6,787 nt of DNA. Origin: JANRKT01 sp033763355. GTDB lineage: Bacteria; Bacteroidota; Bacteroidia; Chitinophagales; Chitinophagaceae. Under the pieces are notes generated by a model. The model saw only the letters and a program-made list of their open reading frames with translations. It made no database searches and was not told where the DNA came from. The stretch spans positions 1 to 6,787 of the forward strand of contig JANRKT010000254.1 of assembly GCA_033763355.1 (NCBI GenBank), written 5' to 3'. Shown here one piece after another: positions 1-6,415 of the stretch. A program made the translations under genes and the position numbers. The stretch's first letter is position 1; every line of letters begins with the position of its first letter.

Positions 1-2550
1 GTTCAGGCGAACTACCCTCCAGTCACGCAAACGCCATGAATCCTGAACAAAGAATGGCGATTCTGAATAAACAGAATATTTATCTGTTTTGAAAATATCA
101 TTCATAGAAACCGAAATGGAAGCGGCCCTGTTCTTCAAAAACTCTTTGCGGATTGCTATATCAATGCTGCCGCGGGGATTTATATAGCCTTGTGCTGTGG
201 TTTGGGTAAAACCGCCCCAACCGCCACCCCGGCCTCCTCCTCGGCCACCGCCACCACCGCCAAAACCGCCGCCGCCACTGCTTTGCGGCAATACGGCACG
301 GGTCCTGTAATCACCGGATAACTGTATGGTTAAATTACCCGGCAGTTTGAAGCTTGCATTCATTTTACCAAAGAAACTCCATCTTTCATTATTCAGGTCT
401 GCGTCAATGTTATCACTGTTGATGCGGGCATTGTACATGTTCAGGTTGGTGGTTACTTCAAGCCATTTGGTAACCGGGTTCTTAAAAGTAAGCTCGGCCC
501 CGTACGAACGGCTGTAGTTTGCATTTACAAAAGTATTGATGAGCACATCTTTTGTAGCTGATACGGATGTATCCCTTATCTGAAAGCGGGTAATAAGGTT
601 ATTGGTGTGCTTGTAATAAGCAGAGAATAAGATGCTGTGCCCGCCTTTAAAGCTTTTCTGATAATTCGCTTCAAGTGAATTGGTGAATTCGGGTACCAGC
701 CCAGGGTTACCACGGCTGATGTTAAGCGAATCGGTAAAATCAACAAAAGGTATCAGTTGAAAAAAGTTGGGCCTGTTGATGCGGCGGGAATAATTGAACT
801 GAAGGTCCTGTCCGTCTTTAAATTCCTTGGTAATAAAAATACTCGGGAAGAAACTGAACGGAAAACTGTTTGAAAACTCATCACCGGTTGTAAGCAATGT
901 GCCTGTATATTTTGAGCTTTCAATTCTTGCGCCGAGCTGGTAACTGAAGGTTTTACCTATTTTATTTGAATAGGTTGTGTAAGCTGCATACACCCTGTCG
1001 TTAAACTTGTAATTGGCATTAATAGATACTATCGGCACATAATCATCAAGAAAATAATCATAAAGATAATTGAGGTTATTGCTCCTTACATCCCTGATGG
1101 CTGCCCTTAACCCTGCTTCCATTTTTGAGTTTTCGCCAAGCGGGTTTACAAAATCAGTCTGAATGGTCCAAAAAGTATTGTTTCCGTTTCCTTCCGTCCT
1201 TTCAAGGGAGGGGTCGCCCTGCGGGCCAAGTACTTTGTCAAAATACTGCGTTGTAAAATCTCCGGCGCCTTTGTTCCTGCTTTTATTAAAGTTCAGGTCA
1301 GCCGTTATTTCCCTGCCGGGTTTTGTAAAAAGGCGTTTGTATCCGATGGCGGTACCATAATTGCGGAACTGTCTTTCATTATTTGTTTTCCTGTTGCCTT
1401 CAAGCGTACCAACCGGTGATGTCAGCGTATCAGTTATAATATCCATTTCATCGCCGCTCTTAAACTGGCCCCTTACCAGGTTCTGGCTTACAGTTATGGT
1501 ATTGCGGTTGTCAATAAAATAATCAAACCCGAAACGTGCAAATGCAAACGACCCCAGGTTTTTGTAGTTGATGTTTTGTGTAATATTGGTTTGGGGCGTA
1601 TCAAAAAAGTTTTGCCTGAAAGAATAACCTTCACCAAGGCTCTTGCGCTGGTTGTACATGCCGCTCATAAACACATTGAATTTTTCCTGTCTTGCATTAA
1701 TATCGCCGCCAAGGTTAAACCTTGCACGGGAATCAATTCCAGCCCTCACGTTGCCGTTATAACCCATTTTACGGTTCTTCTTTAAAATAATATTAATGAT
1801 GCCCGCCGTACCGCCGGAAGCATCGAACTTGGCCGATGGATTGGTAATGAGTTCCACACTTTCAATGGCATCTGAAGGTATCTGGTCTAAAGTTAAAGTG
1901 GTCGGTCTGCCATCAACAAAAAGCGTTGGTGAAGCATTGCGTAAACTAACATTTCCGTCAATGTCAACACTTAAGCCCGGGATGTTCTTCATTACTTCAG
2001 TGGCAGTCTGTCCAACACTCACAATATTCCTGTCCACATTAAATATTTTCCTGTCCACACCCATTTGAAAAAAAGGTTTTGTGCCAACTATCTTAACTTC
2101 CTCCAGTTGCTTTGAATCAATTTGCATTTTGATATTGCCGAGGTCTTTATCCACCATATTCATCATCTGGCTCATATCGCCACCCATCTTCACATCAAAC
2201 TTCACCGGCTGCTCATAAGCCACATATCCTATTGCCGAGATACGCAATTTGTATTGCGCCATTATGGGCAGGTTTTCCAGGCTGAAATTGCCATTGGCTT
2301 TGGTAAGCTGCCCTGAAACAACTACATCTTTTCTTTGTTTGGAGACAGTATCAAATTTGTTTTGAATAAGTTGAACCGAAGCGGCATCAACCCCTTTATT
2401 GGTATTGGCGTCAACTATTTTTCCGTAAAACCGGCCCATGTTCATTCCCTGCCCGCCCTGGCCGCCACGGTTGCCGCCACCACCTCCCGGAAATTGTGCA
2501 TAACTGCCAAAGGACACCAGAGTGAGAAAAAGGAATATAACTCTCTTCAT
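1..2550 (-). CDS. TonB-dependent-receptor-like outer-membrane beta-barrel protein (C-terminus cut off by window edge)
   Basis: The minus-strand frame is open for 850 codons from the ATG at 2550 down to base 1, with no stop, so the 3' end is missing. Residues 1-18 are a signal peptide (MKR, hydrophobic core, S-Y-A before Q19). A Gly/Gln/Asn-rich stretch (about 21-39) follows, then a carboxypeptidase-regulatory-like beta-sandwich (about 40-150, beginning FYGKIVDA). The plug lies at about 150-260, with LEEVKIVG, VMKNIPGLSVD, LFVDGRP, ELITNPSAKFDASG and GIINIILKK, as in Bacteroidota receptors of the outer-membrane beta-barrel (OMP_b-brl_3) type. The rest alternates like barrel strands; the end visible here (NDIF near 805, then DWRVVRLN) is close to the usual C-terminus, so perhaps a few dozen residues are missing. 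The family sits in the outer membrane. The ligand cannot be read from the sequence, and no SusD partner is visible upstream. A Met-rich segment lies at 122-142 and a Gly-rich loop at 759-780. Confidence 0.92.
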   Translation of the reverse strand, partial: MKRVIFLFLTLVSFGSYAQFPGGGGGNRGGQGGQGMNMGRFYGKIVDANTNKGVDAASVQLIQNKFDTVSKQRKDVVVSGQLTKANGNFSLENLPIMAQYKLRISAIGYVAYEQPVKFDVKMGGDMSQMMNMVDKDLGNIKMQIDSKQLEEVKIVGTKPFFQMGVDRKIFNVDRNIVSVGQTATEVMKNIPGLSVDIDGNVSLRNASPTLFVDGRPTTLTLDQIPSDAIESVELITNPSAKFDASGGTAGIINIILKKNRKMGYNGNVRAGIDSRARFNLGGDINARQEKFNVFMSGMYNQRKSLGEGYSFRQNFFDTPQTNITQNINYKNLGSFAFARFGFDYFIDNRNTITVSQNLVRGQFKSGDEMDIITDTLTSPVGTLEGNRKTNNERQFRNYGTAIGYKRLFTKPGREITADLNFNKSRNKGAGDFTTQYFDKVLGPQGDPSLERTEGNGNNTFWTIQTDFVNPLGENSKMEAGLRAAIRDVRSNNLNYLYDYFLDDYVPIVSINANYKFNDRVYAAYTTYSNKIGKTFSYQLGARIESSKYTGTLLTTGDEFSNSFPFSFFPSIFITKEFKDGQDLQFNYSRRINRPNFFQLIPFVDFTDSLNISRGNPGLVPEFTNSLEANYQKSFKGGHSILFSAYYKHTNNLITRFQIRDTSVSATKDVLINTFVNANYSRSYGAELTFKNPVTKWLEVTTNLNMYNARINSDNIDADLNNERWSFFGKMNASFKLPGNLTIQLSGDYRTRAVLPQSSGGGGFGGGGGGRGGGRGGGWGGFTQTTAQGYINPRGSIDIAIRKEFLKNRAASISVSMNDIFKTDKYSVYSESPFFVQDSWRLRDWRVVRLN
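211..276 (-). other. Glycine-rich low-complexity loop within the barrel domain
   Basis: These 22 codons (residues 759-780 of the barrel protein) encode 18 Gly plus one Phe, two Arg and one Trp. They follow a predicted strand (NLTIQLSGDYRTR) and precede the next (GYINPRGSIDIAIRKEF), so they form a flexible barrel loop. The mix of GGC, GGT, GGA and GGG codons argues against a recent simple-repeat expansion and suggests selection on the protein. Its function is unknown. Confidence 0.8.
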
Positions 2551-2629
2551 AAGTTAAGTTTGGTGTAAGACGTGAAATTGCGTTTAAAACTTTTGCTGAA
2601 ACATTTTTTAATCCATAAGCGGTTTAATA

Positions 2630-2659
2630 ACAAGATAGGGGGAGGAAGGGTTTAACAAA
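2630..2659 (-). promoter_or_regulatory. Possible promoter of the barrel-protein gene
   Basis: Read on the minus strand, TTTG (2659-2656) is followed after 18 bases by TATCTTGT (2637-2630). This is close to, but not exactly, the Bacteroidota pattern TTTG-N19-21-TAnnTTTG. It would give a 5' untranslated region of about 70 bases before the ATG at 2550. The 125-base gap (2551-2675) after the same-strand DUF445 gene has no obvious terminator, so read-through from that gene is the alternative. Confidence 0.3.
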
Positions 2660-2675
2660 TAACTGCTTCGCCCTG

Positions 2676-3281
2676 CTATTGAGTAAACACTGTTATTAAA
2701 ACCTGGAGCAAACCTATAATAAAGCCAAGCACGCCGCCGATAATTTCGACAAAACGGAATTCTTTTGACATGATCTGCTGAAGAATTGCTTCCAGTTTGT
2801 CAGACGAGAAGCCTGAAACTTTTTTGATAACAATGGCCTCCAGGTCAAGCTGGGTTTTAAGGGTGCCCATATAATTCTTCATGAGTGTGGGAAAAAGCTC
2901 TTCAAGCTCCGTCATAAAAAATCCCTTCAGTTGGTTAATGGTTTTGTCTCCTATAAACATGGAGAGTATGGGAAAAGCGTCGTCAAGCTTTCTGCGTAGG
3001 AAATCATCAACATGGGCTTCTACCACCGGCAGGATTTTTTTCAGGTTAGAAGGGTCAGTTATCCTTTGTTCTATATCACCAAAGGAAAGCAGTTCATTGC
3101 TCACCAGCTTCCCTAATTTTTCAGCAAACTGATGCTGCCGTTTGGGGAAAATGCCCTGAAATGTAATAAAGAGGAAACGTTTTGGCTCACGTGGATGGAA
3201 GAGCATTTTAATGGCTACCCAGTTGGTAAACCAGCCAATAAATGCTGAAATAACAGGTATGAGCAATAACCACCAGTTCAT
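2676..3281 (-). CDS. DUF445 family membrane protein, short form (201 aa)
   Basis: The gene encodes 201 residues and ends in TAG at 2678-2676. It is recognised by the DUF445 signature: an N-terminal membrane segment (about 4-28) running into GWFTNWVAIKMLFHP (16-30), then GIFPKRQ (43-49), a polar, probably helical middle (about 50-170), and a C-terminal hydrophobic segment (about 178-198, IIGGVLGFIIGLLQ). The likely topology is two membrane anchors holding a helical domain between them. It is shorter than Bacillus YheB, which belongs to the same family and has roughly 370 residues, but keeps both conserved ends, so it looks like a compact family member and not a fragment. The biochemical function of the family is not established. 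The start at 3281 is chosen because the conserved motif begins soon after it; there is no Shine-Dalgarno sequence, as is normal in Bacteroidota. The promoter at 3298-3328 lies just upstream. Confidence 0.92.
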   Translation of the reverse strand: MNWWLLLIPVISAFIGWFTNWVAIKMLFHPREPKRFLFITFQGIFPKRQHQFAEKLGKLVSNELLSFGDIEQRITDPSNLKKILPVVEAHVDDFLRRKLDDAFPILSMFIGDKTINQLKGFFMTELEELFPTLMKNYMGTLKTQLDLEAIVIKKVSGFSSDKLEAILQQIMSKEFRFVEIIGGVLGFIIGLLQVLITVFTQ

Positions 3282-3297
3282 TTAAAAAATTGAGTTG

Positions 3298-3328
3298 CAA
3301 AGAAACAGACAGAAGGTTGTGTGACAAA
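3298..3328 (-). promoter_or_regulatory. Candidate promoter of the DUF445 gene
   Basis: On the minus strand, TTTG (3328-3325) is followed by exactly 19 bases and then TTTCTTTG (3305-3298), which matches the Bacteroidota TAnnTTTG element except for T in place of A at its second base. The ATG at 3281 lies only 16 bases past the box, so the 5' leader would be about 10 bases. Its upstream box belongs to a palindrome shared with the opposite tRNA promoter. Confidence 0.45.
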
Positions 3329-3339
3329 ATCTGATTTTG
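3325..3339. repeat. Perfect inverted repeat CAAAATC-T-GATTTTG between divergent promoters
   Basis: Two 7-base arms around a single central T form a perfect palindrome. The left arm holds the minus-strand TTTG box (3325-3328) and the right arm the plus-strand TTTG box (3336-3339), leaving seven bases between the boxes. It may be only the mirror image of two upstream promoter elements, or an operator controlling both directions. Confidence 0.6.
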
Positions 3340-3366
3340 AAGGGGTTTTGTTTTTTTCTATTTTTG
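3336..3366 (+). promoter_or_regulatory. Promoter of the tRNA-His gene (Bacteroidota primary sigma type)
   Basis: TTTG (3336-3339), a 19-base spacer, then TATTTTTG (3359-3366) exactly fit the Bacteroidota consensus TTTG-N19-21-TAnnTTTG. Initiation would be expected near 3371-3373, leaving a leader of about 8-10 bases for RNase P to remove before the tRNA. The T-rich tract between the boxes (3346-3357) is also typical of a strong promoter in this phylum. Confidence 0.75.
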
Positions 3367-3380
3367 CCGTCCCAAAAACG

Positions 3381-3454
3381 GTGATTGTAGCTCAGTTGGT
3401 TAGAGCATCAGATTGTGGTTCTGAGGGTCGTGGGTTCGAATCCCATCAGTCACC
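3381..3454 (+). tRNA. trnH: tRNA-His (anticodon GUG)
   Basis: A full cloverleaf can be drawn. The acceptor GTGATTG (3381-3387) pairs with CAGTCAC (3447-3453) with one G-U pair. The D stem is GCTC/GAGC (3390-3393, 3403-3406). The anticodon stem TCAGA/TCTGA encloses TTGTGGT, with anticodon GTG at 3415-3417. The T arm is GTGGG-TTCGAAT-CCCAT (3430-3446). Two identity marks of bacterial tRNA-His are present: C at the discriminator position (3454) and an encoded G at 3380 that can act as G-1. The next bases are CG, so the 3' CCA tail is not encoded and must be added by nucleotidyltransferase. The gene stands alone, with its own promoter and terminator. Confidence 0.97.
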
Positions 3455-3456
3455 CG

Positions 3457-3483
3457 AATCCTGCTTCTTAAGCAGGATTTTTT
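3457..3483 (+). terminator. Intrinsic terminator of the tRNA-His transcript
   Basis: AATCCTGCTT (3457-3466) pairs perfectly with AAGCAGGATT (3470-3479) around a three-base loop, and the stem runs into a tract of six T (3478-3483). It starts three bases after the mature tRNA end, so the tRNA is a single-gene transcript. Confidence 0.9.
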
Positions 3484-3609
3484 ATTTGTTATACCATCCT
3501 TTATTTATTCAGCGTTTACCTTTTTACCATTTTATCCACCGTTCATCCCGCTTAACGAAACATTAGTTAAAACACCTGATAGCCAGCAACAATGCTCAAA
3601 AAAAACCGT

Positions 3610-3617
3610 TATTTTTG
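3610..3617 (+). promoter_or_regulatory. Promoter -7 element of the S41 protease gene
   Basis: TATTTTTG exactly matches TAnnTTTG and is identical to the -7 box of the tRNA-His promoter. No good TTTG box is visible 19-21 bases upstream, so the promoter is only half supported. Transcription would begin around 3622-3625, which matters for choosing the protease start codon. Confidence 0.5.
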
Positions 3618-3646
3618 ATAATATGTTACCAAAAGCTTTACAAATT

Positions 3647-5788
3647 ATGTTTAGTAAAAAATCATTACCGGTTCTGCTCCTAATCCTCCTTGCAGGAACT
3701 TTTATTGCATTTAACTCCCTGGGTACCGGTAACCCTCCTACCAAATATGAAAAGATACTAAGGCAGGTTGGCGAAATGCTTGAAGATGCACATTACAGCC
3801 CCAAAAAAATTGATGACGGTTTTTCAAAAGAGATATTTAAAAAATTTCTTGCAGGCCTCGATCCCGATAAAAATATTTTTCTCCAGTCGGATATAGCGGC
3901 ATTAAAAAAATTTGAAACAAAGATTGATGATGAAATTCATGGTTCAGCAGTTCAGTTTTTCCCAGCTGCAAATGACATATACCAGAAAAGGCTGGCCGAA
4001 GTTTCAGGCATTTACAAACAGATACTTTCAAAACCATTTACATTTAATACAGATGAAAATATTGTTATTGACCCGGAGAAGCTGAATTATACTTCTTCGG
4101 AAACACAAAGGGCAGATGCATGGAGAAAGAAAATAAAATACCTTACCCTGGAAAGATATGCTGACCTGCTTGATACAAGAGAAAAAAATAAGGGCACTGA
4201 AGGGTTTGTTGTAAAGACAGATGCTGAACTTGAAAAAGAAGCAAGGGAAAAGGTAATGAAGATAATGGACCGCAATTTTGAGCGGCTGAAAAATAAATTT
4301 ACCGAGGAAGACAGGTTTAACATGCTGGTTAATACCATCACCACCACAATGGATCCCCACACTGTATTTTTTCCGCCTGTTGAGAAAAGATATTTTGACG
4401 AGCAAATGAGCGGAAGGTTTTTTGGCATCGGCGCTTCTTTAAGAGGTGAGGAAGGAGCCATTAAAATTGCTACGCTGGTAACAGGCAGCCCCGCATGGAA
4501 ATCGGGCCAGGTGCAGATTGGCGATGCCATTCTAAAGGTAGGTCAGGGCGCAGATGAGGCGGTTGATGTAACTGGCTTTGACGTGGATGATGCGGTAAAA
4601 CTCATCCGCGGTAAAAAAGGAACTGAAGTAAAACTTACTTTGAAAAAAGCAGATGGTTCTGTAAAAACAGTAGCCCTTGTACGTGAAGAAATTGTGGTGG
4701 AAGAAACGTTTGCAAGGAGTACCATCATCAGCCAGGCAGATAAAAAAATAGGCTATATTTTTCTGCCGGAATTTTATGCTGATTGGGAAAGGCCAAATGG
4801 CGCAAGAAGCGCACAGGATGTTGCAAAAGAAATTATCAAACTTAAAGAGCAGCGTGTTGACGGCATCATTATGGATTTACGCAACAATGGAGGGGGTTCT
4901 TTATACGATGTGGTGCAGATGGTGGGGTTCTTTATTGAAGACGGCCCCATTGTGCAGGTAAAAGACCGCGATGGCAACCCCAGCGTTTTACGCGACCGTG
5001 ATAAAACTGTTTTATATGATGGCCCGCTTGCAGTAATGGTAAATGAATTCAGCGCTTCCGCATCAGAAATTTTTGCAGCAGCCATACAGGATTACAAAAG
5101 GGGCGTGGTAATTGGGAGCTCAACTTATGGCAAAGGCACCGTTCAACGCAACATTGGCCTTGAAAAAGAAGGTGGTTTTATGGCCAGCAATACACCCGGC
5201 GCCGGAATAACCACGCAGGAACTGGGGACTGTAAAACTCACCTTACAAAAATTTTATCGTATAAATGGCGGTTCAACCCAGCTTAAAGGAGTAACCCCCG
5301 ACATACAGATACCAGACAAGTACGAATATTTCAAATTCCGTGAAAAAGATGACCCGGATGCTTTGCAGTGGGATGAAATTCAAAAGACCAATTACAGCAA
5401 TTATTCCGGGGGTTATGATTTGAATGCAGTACAGAAAGCCAGTTTGGAGAGGATAAACAGCAATGCTTCTCTTTCAACCATCCGGGAAAACACTTCCCTG
5501 CTTGCAAAAATGAACGATAAGGAATATTCCCTCAATATTGACAAATACCGCAAAGAGCAAAAAGACATCCGTTCTGCAATCAGGAAAATGGAAGGGCTTG
5601 AAAAAACGCAAAATGCTATGGATATTCAGATGCTGCCACAGGATGAAAAGAAATTAGCGGCAGACAATGATAAACTGGAAAGAAGAAAAGCGTGGATAAA
5701 AAACCTGAGCAACGATGTTTATGTAAATGAAACAGTAAATGTAATCAGCGACATGATACGCCAGAGCCTGATGGCAAAGAGTAACTGA
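3647..5788 (+). CDS. prc: Prc/Tsp-type carboxy-terminal processing protease, peptidase family S41
   Basis: The enzyme is an envelope serine protease that cuts proteins near their C-termini. With the start at 3647 it has 713 residues, against about 680 in E. coli Prc. A basic N-terminus (FSKK) and hydrophobic stretch (about 7-22) form a signal or membrane anchor with no clear cleavage site and no lipobox Cys. A helical Tsp-type N-terminal domain follows (about 32-245, with DPHT at 236-239), then a PDZ domain (about 254-337), the S41 core (about 365-560) and a charged helical C-terminal region (about 562-713). The active site is intact: DLRNNGGG (410-417), SASAS with predicted catalytic Ser471, and TYGKGTVQ with Lys496 25 residues later and Gln500 four after that, as in CtpB and Prc. 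An in-frame ATG at 3623 would add eight residues, but lies at the predicted transcription start, so 3647 is preferred. The gene appears monocistronic. Confidence 0.96.
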   Translation: MFSKKSLPVLLLILLAGTFIAFNSLGTGNPPTKYEKILRQVGEMLEDAHYSPKKIDDGFSKEIFKKFLAGLDPDKNIFLQSDIAALKKFETKIDDEIHGSAVQFFPAANDIYQKRLAEVSGIYKQILSKPFTFNTDENIVIDPEKLNYTSSETQRADAWRKKIKYLTLERYADLLDTREKNKGTEGFVVKTDAELEKEAREKVMKIMDRNFERLKNKFTEEDRFNMLVNTITTTMDPHTVFFPPVEKRYFDEQMSGRFFGIGASLRGEEGAIKIATLVTGSPAWKSGQVQIGDAILKVGQGADEAVDVTGFDVDDAVKLIRGKKGTEVKLTLKKADGSVKTVALVREEIVVEETFARSTIISQADKKIGYIFLPEFYADWERPNGARSAQDVAKEIIKLKEQRVDGIIMDLRNNGGGSLYDVVQMVGFFIEDGPIVQVKDRDGNPSVLRDRDKTVLYDGPLAVMVNEFSASASEIFAAAIQDYKRGVVIGSSTYGKGTVQRNIGLEKEGGFMASNTPGAGITTQELGTVKLTLQKFYRINGGSTQLKGVTPDIQIPDKYEYFKFREKDDPDALQWDEIQKTNYSNYSGGYDLNAVQKASLERINSNASLSTIRENTSLLAKMNDKEYSLNIDKYRKEQKDIRSAIRKMEGLEKTQNAMDIQMLPQDEKKLAADNDKLERRKAWIKNLSNDVYVNETVNVISDMIRQSLMAKSN

Positions 5789-5811
5789 CAACGCTGTATT
5801 TCATATCATTT

Positions 5812-5840
5812 AAAAACCGCTCATTCCCGGGCGGTTTTTT
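5812..5840 (+). terminator. Intrinsic terminator after the S41 protease gene
   Basis: AAAAACCGCTC (5812-5822) pairs with GGGCGGTTTTT (5829-5839) around the loop ATTCCC, with one T-G pair, and ends in six T (5835-5840). It begins 23 bases after the TGA stop. The A-tract facing the T-tract means it could also act on the opposite strand. Confidence 0.88.
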
Positions 5841-5847
5841 AATTTTC

Positions 5848-5861
5848 ATACCAAATGGTAT
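5848..5861. repeat. Inverted repeat ATACCA-AA-TGGTAT upstream of the MmcQ/YjbR gene
   Basis: Two perfect 6-base arms around AA lie 25 bases upstream of the start codon at 5887 and just after the terminator of the previous gene. TAACTTTA (5864-5871), a one-mismatch TAnnTTTG box, follows directly, so the palindrome would overlap the promoter spacer where a repressor could bind. It could also be chance in AT-rich DNA. Confidence 0.35.
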
Positions 5862-5886
5862 AATAACTTTAAAAAAATATTTCAGC

Positions 5887-6243
5887 ATGAATGCAGATTG
5901 GTTACGCTCTTTCTGCCTTGCATTGCAGGGCACAAAAGAGGATATTAAATGGGGTAACGACCTTTGTTTTACTGTAGCTGAAAAACTCTTCTGTGTAACA
6001 GCTTTAGACGGCCCGTTTAAAGTTTCATTTAAAGTTAAAGATGAAGAATTTGAGGAACTGAGCCAACAGGAGGGGTTTATGTCGGCGCCGTATATGGCAA
6101 GGGCCAGGTGGGTTTTGGTAACAGAGCCAGGGAGACTGAGCAGAAATGAGTGGGAGGGCTACATTAAGCAATCATATGAACTGATAGTATCCAAATTGAC
6201 TAAAAAACAAAAAAGTGAAATAGAATCCTTTAAAAAAAAGTAA
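5887..6243 (+). CDS. MmcQ/YjbR family small protein (118 aa)
   Basis: This 118-residue cytoplasmic protein, with no signal peptide or membrane segment, matches the MmcQ/YjbR family: an N-terminal helix with CLALQGTKEDIKWGNDLCF (10-28), a strand with KLFCVTALDG (33-42), FKVSFKVKDEEFEEL (44-58), the typical GFMSAPYMARARWV (63-76) and a C-terminal helical tail ending in Lys. Family members have a CyaY-like fold, and some are described as DNA-binding, but the cellular role is not settled. The length is typical for the family. The start at 5887 keeps the full N-terminal helix; no Shine-Dalgarno sequence is present. It lies between the protease terminator and the rpmI leader, probably as its own transcription unit, although read-through into rpmI cannot be excluded. 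Confidence 0.92.
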   Translation: MNADWLRSFCLALQGTKEDIKWGNDLCFTVAEKLFCVTALDGPFKVSFKVKDEEFEELSQQEGFMSAPYMARARWVLVTEPGRLSRNEWEGYIKQSYELIVSKLTKKQKSEIESFKKK

Positions 6244-6245
6244 GG

Positions 6246-6287
6246 GTTCAAGTATCCCGGAAAAAAACCGTGAACATGCATTTTTTT
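6246..6287 (+). terminator. Weak terminator candidate after the MmcQ/YjbR gene
   Basis: GTTCA (6246-6250) can pair with TGAAC (6271-6275), and CGG (6258-6260) with CCG (6268-6270) inside it, with seven unpaired bases on one side. A run of seven T (6281-6287) begins five bases after the stem. The stem is short and irregular, so termination may be partial. Confidence 0.3.
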
Positions 6288-6301
6288 CAGCCTGAAAGGC
6301 C

Positions 6302-6309
6302 TACCTTTG
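6302..6309 (+). promoter_or_regulatory. Promoter -7 element for the rpmI-rplT transcript
   Basis: TACCTTTG exactly matches the Bacteroidota TAnnTTTG box. The expected upstream TTTG is not present at 19-21 bases; only a T-rich tract (6281-6287) lies nearby. Initiation would fall near 6314-6316, giving a leader of about 100 bases before the rpmI start at 6416. Confidence 0.5.
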
Positions 6310-6313
6310 CGAC

Positions 6314-6411
6314 CCGTTTTGTTAAACCTGGTTTACAAACGGTATTAGCCCAAATGGTTCCAAAAGAGTCCTGTCTGTTCAGGAACACCAGCAGGGTAAC
6401 TGAAAACAGTT
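6314..6411 (+). promoter_or_regulatory. Structured leader of rpmI (three candidate hairpins)
   Basis: Three stems can be drawn. The first (6314-6342) has 12 base pairs with two single bulged T (6320, 6323) and a CTG loop, and sits at the predicted 5' end of the transcript. The second pairs TCCTG (6369-6373) with CAGGA (6380-6384); it competes with GTTCC (6357-6361) pairing to GGAAC (6382-6386). The third is AACTG-AAAA-CAGTT (6398-6411), ending four bases before the ATG. rpmI-rplT operons in E. coli and Bacillus are autoregulated by L20 through leader structures. That this leader does the same is an inference; I cannot match it to a known L20-binding motif. Confidence 0.4.
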
Positions 6412-6415
6412 TAAC

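Noticed and set aside
326..2568. Several plus-strand open frames of 63-90 codons in this stretch
   Set aside because: They lie antisense to the continuous 850-codon receptor frame, have no recognisable domain, and are explained as shadows of its codon pattern.
3321..3566. An 81-codon plus-strand frame
   Set aside because: It runs straight through the tRNA-His gene, its promoter and its terminator, so it is not a protein gene.
4028..4530. Minus-strand open frames of 125 and 147 codons inside the protease gene
   Set aside because: Both are antisense to the conserved protease coding sequence, overlap each other, and show no recognisable family features.
5859..5864. TATAAT, a perfect E. coli-type -10 box before the MmcQ/YjbR gene
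   Set aside because: Bacteroidota primary sigma factor uses a different consensus, no TTGACA-like box is spaced correctly, and such hexamers are common in AT-rich spacers.
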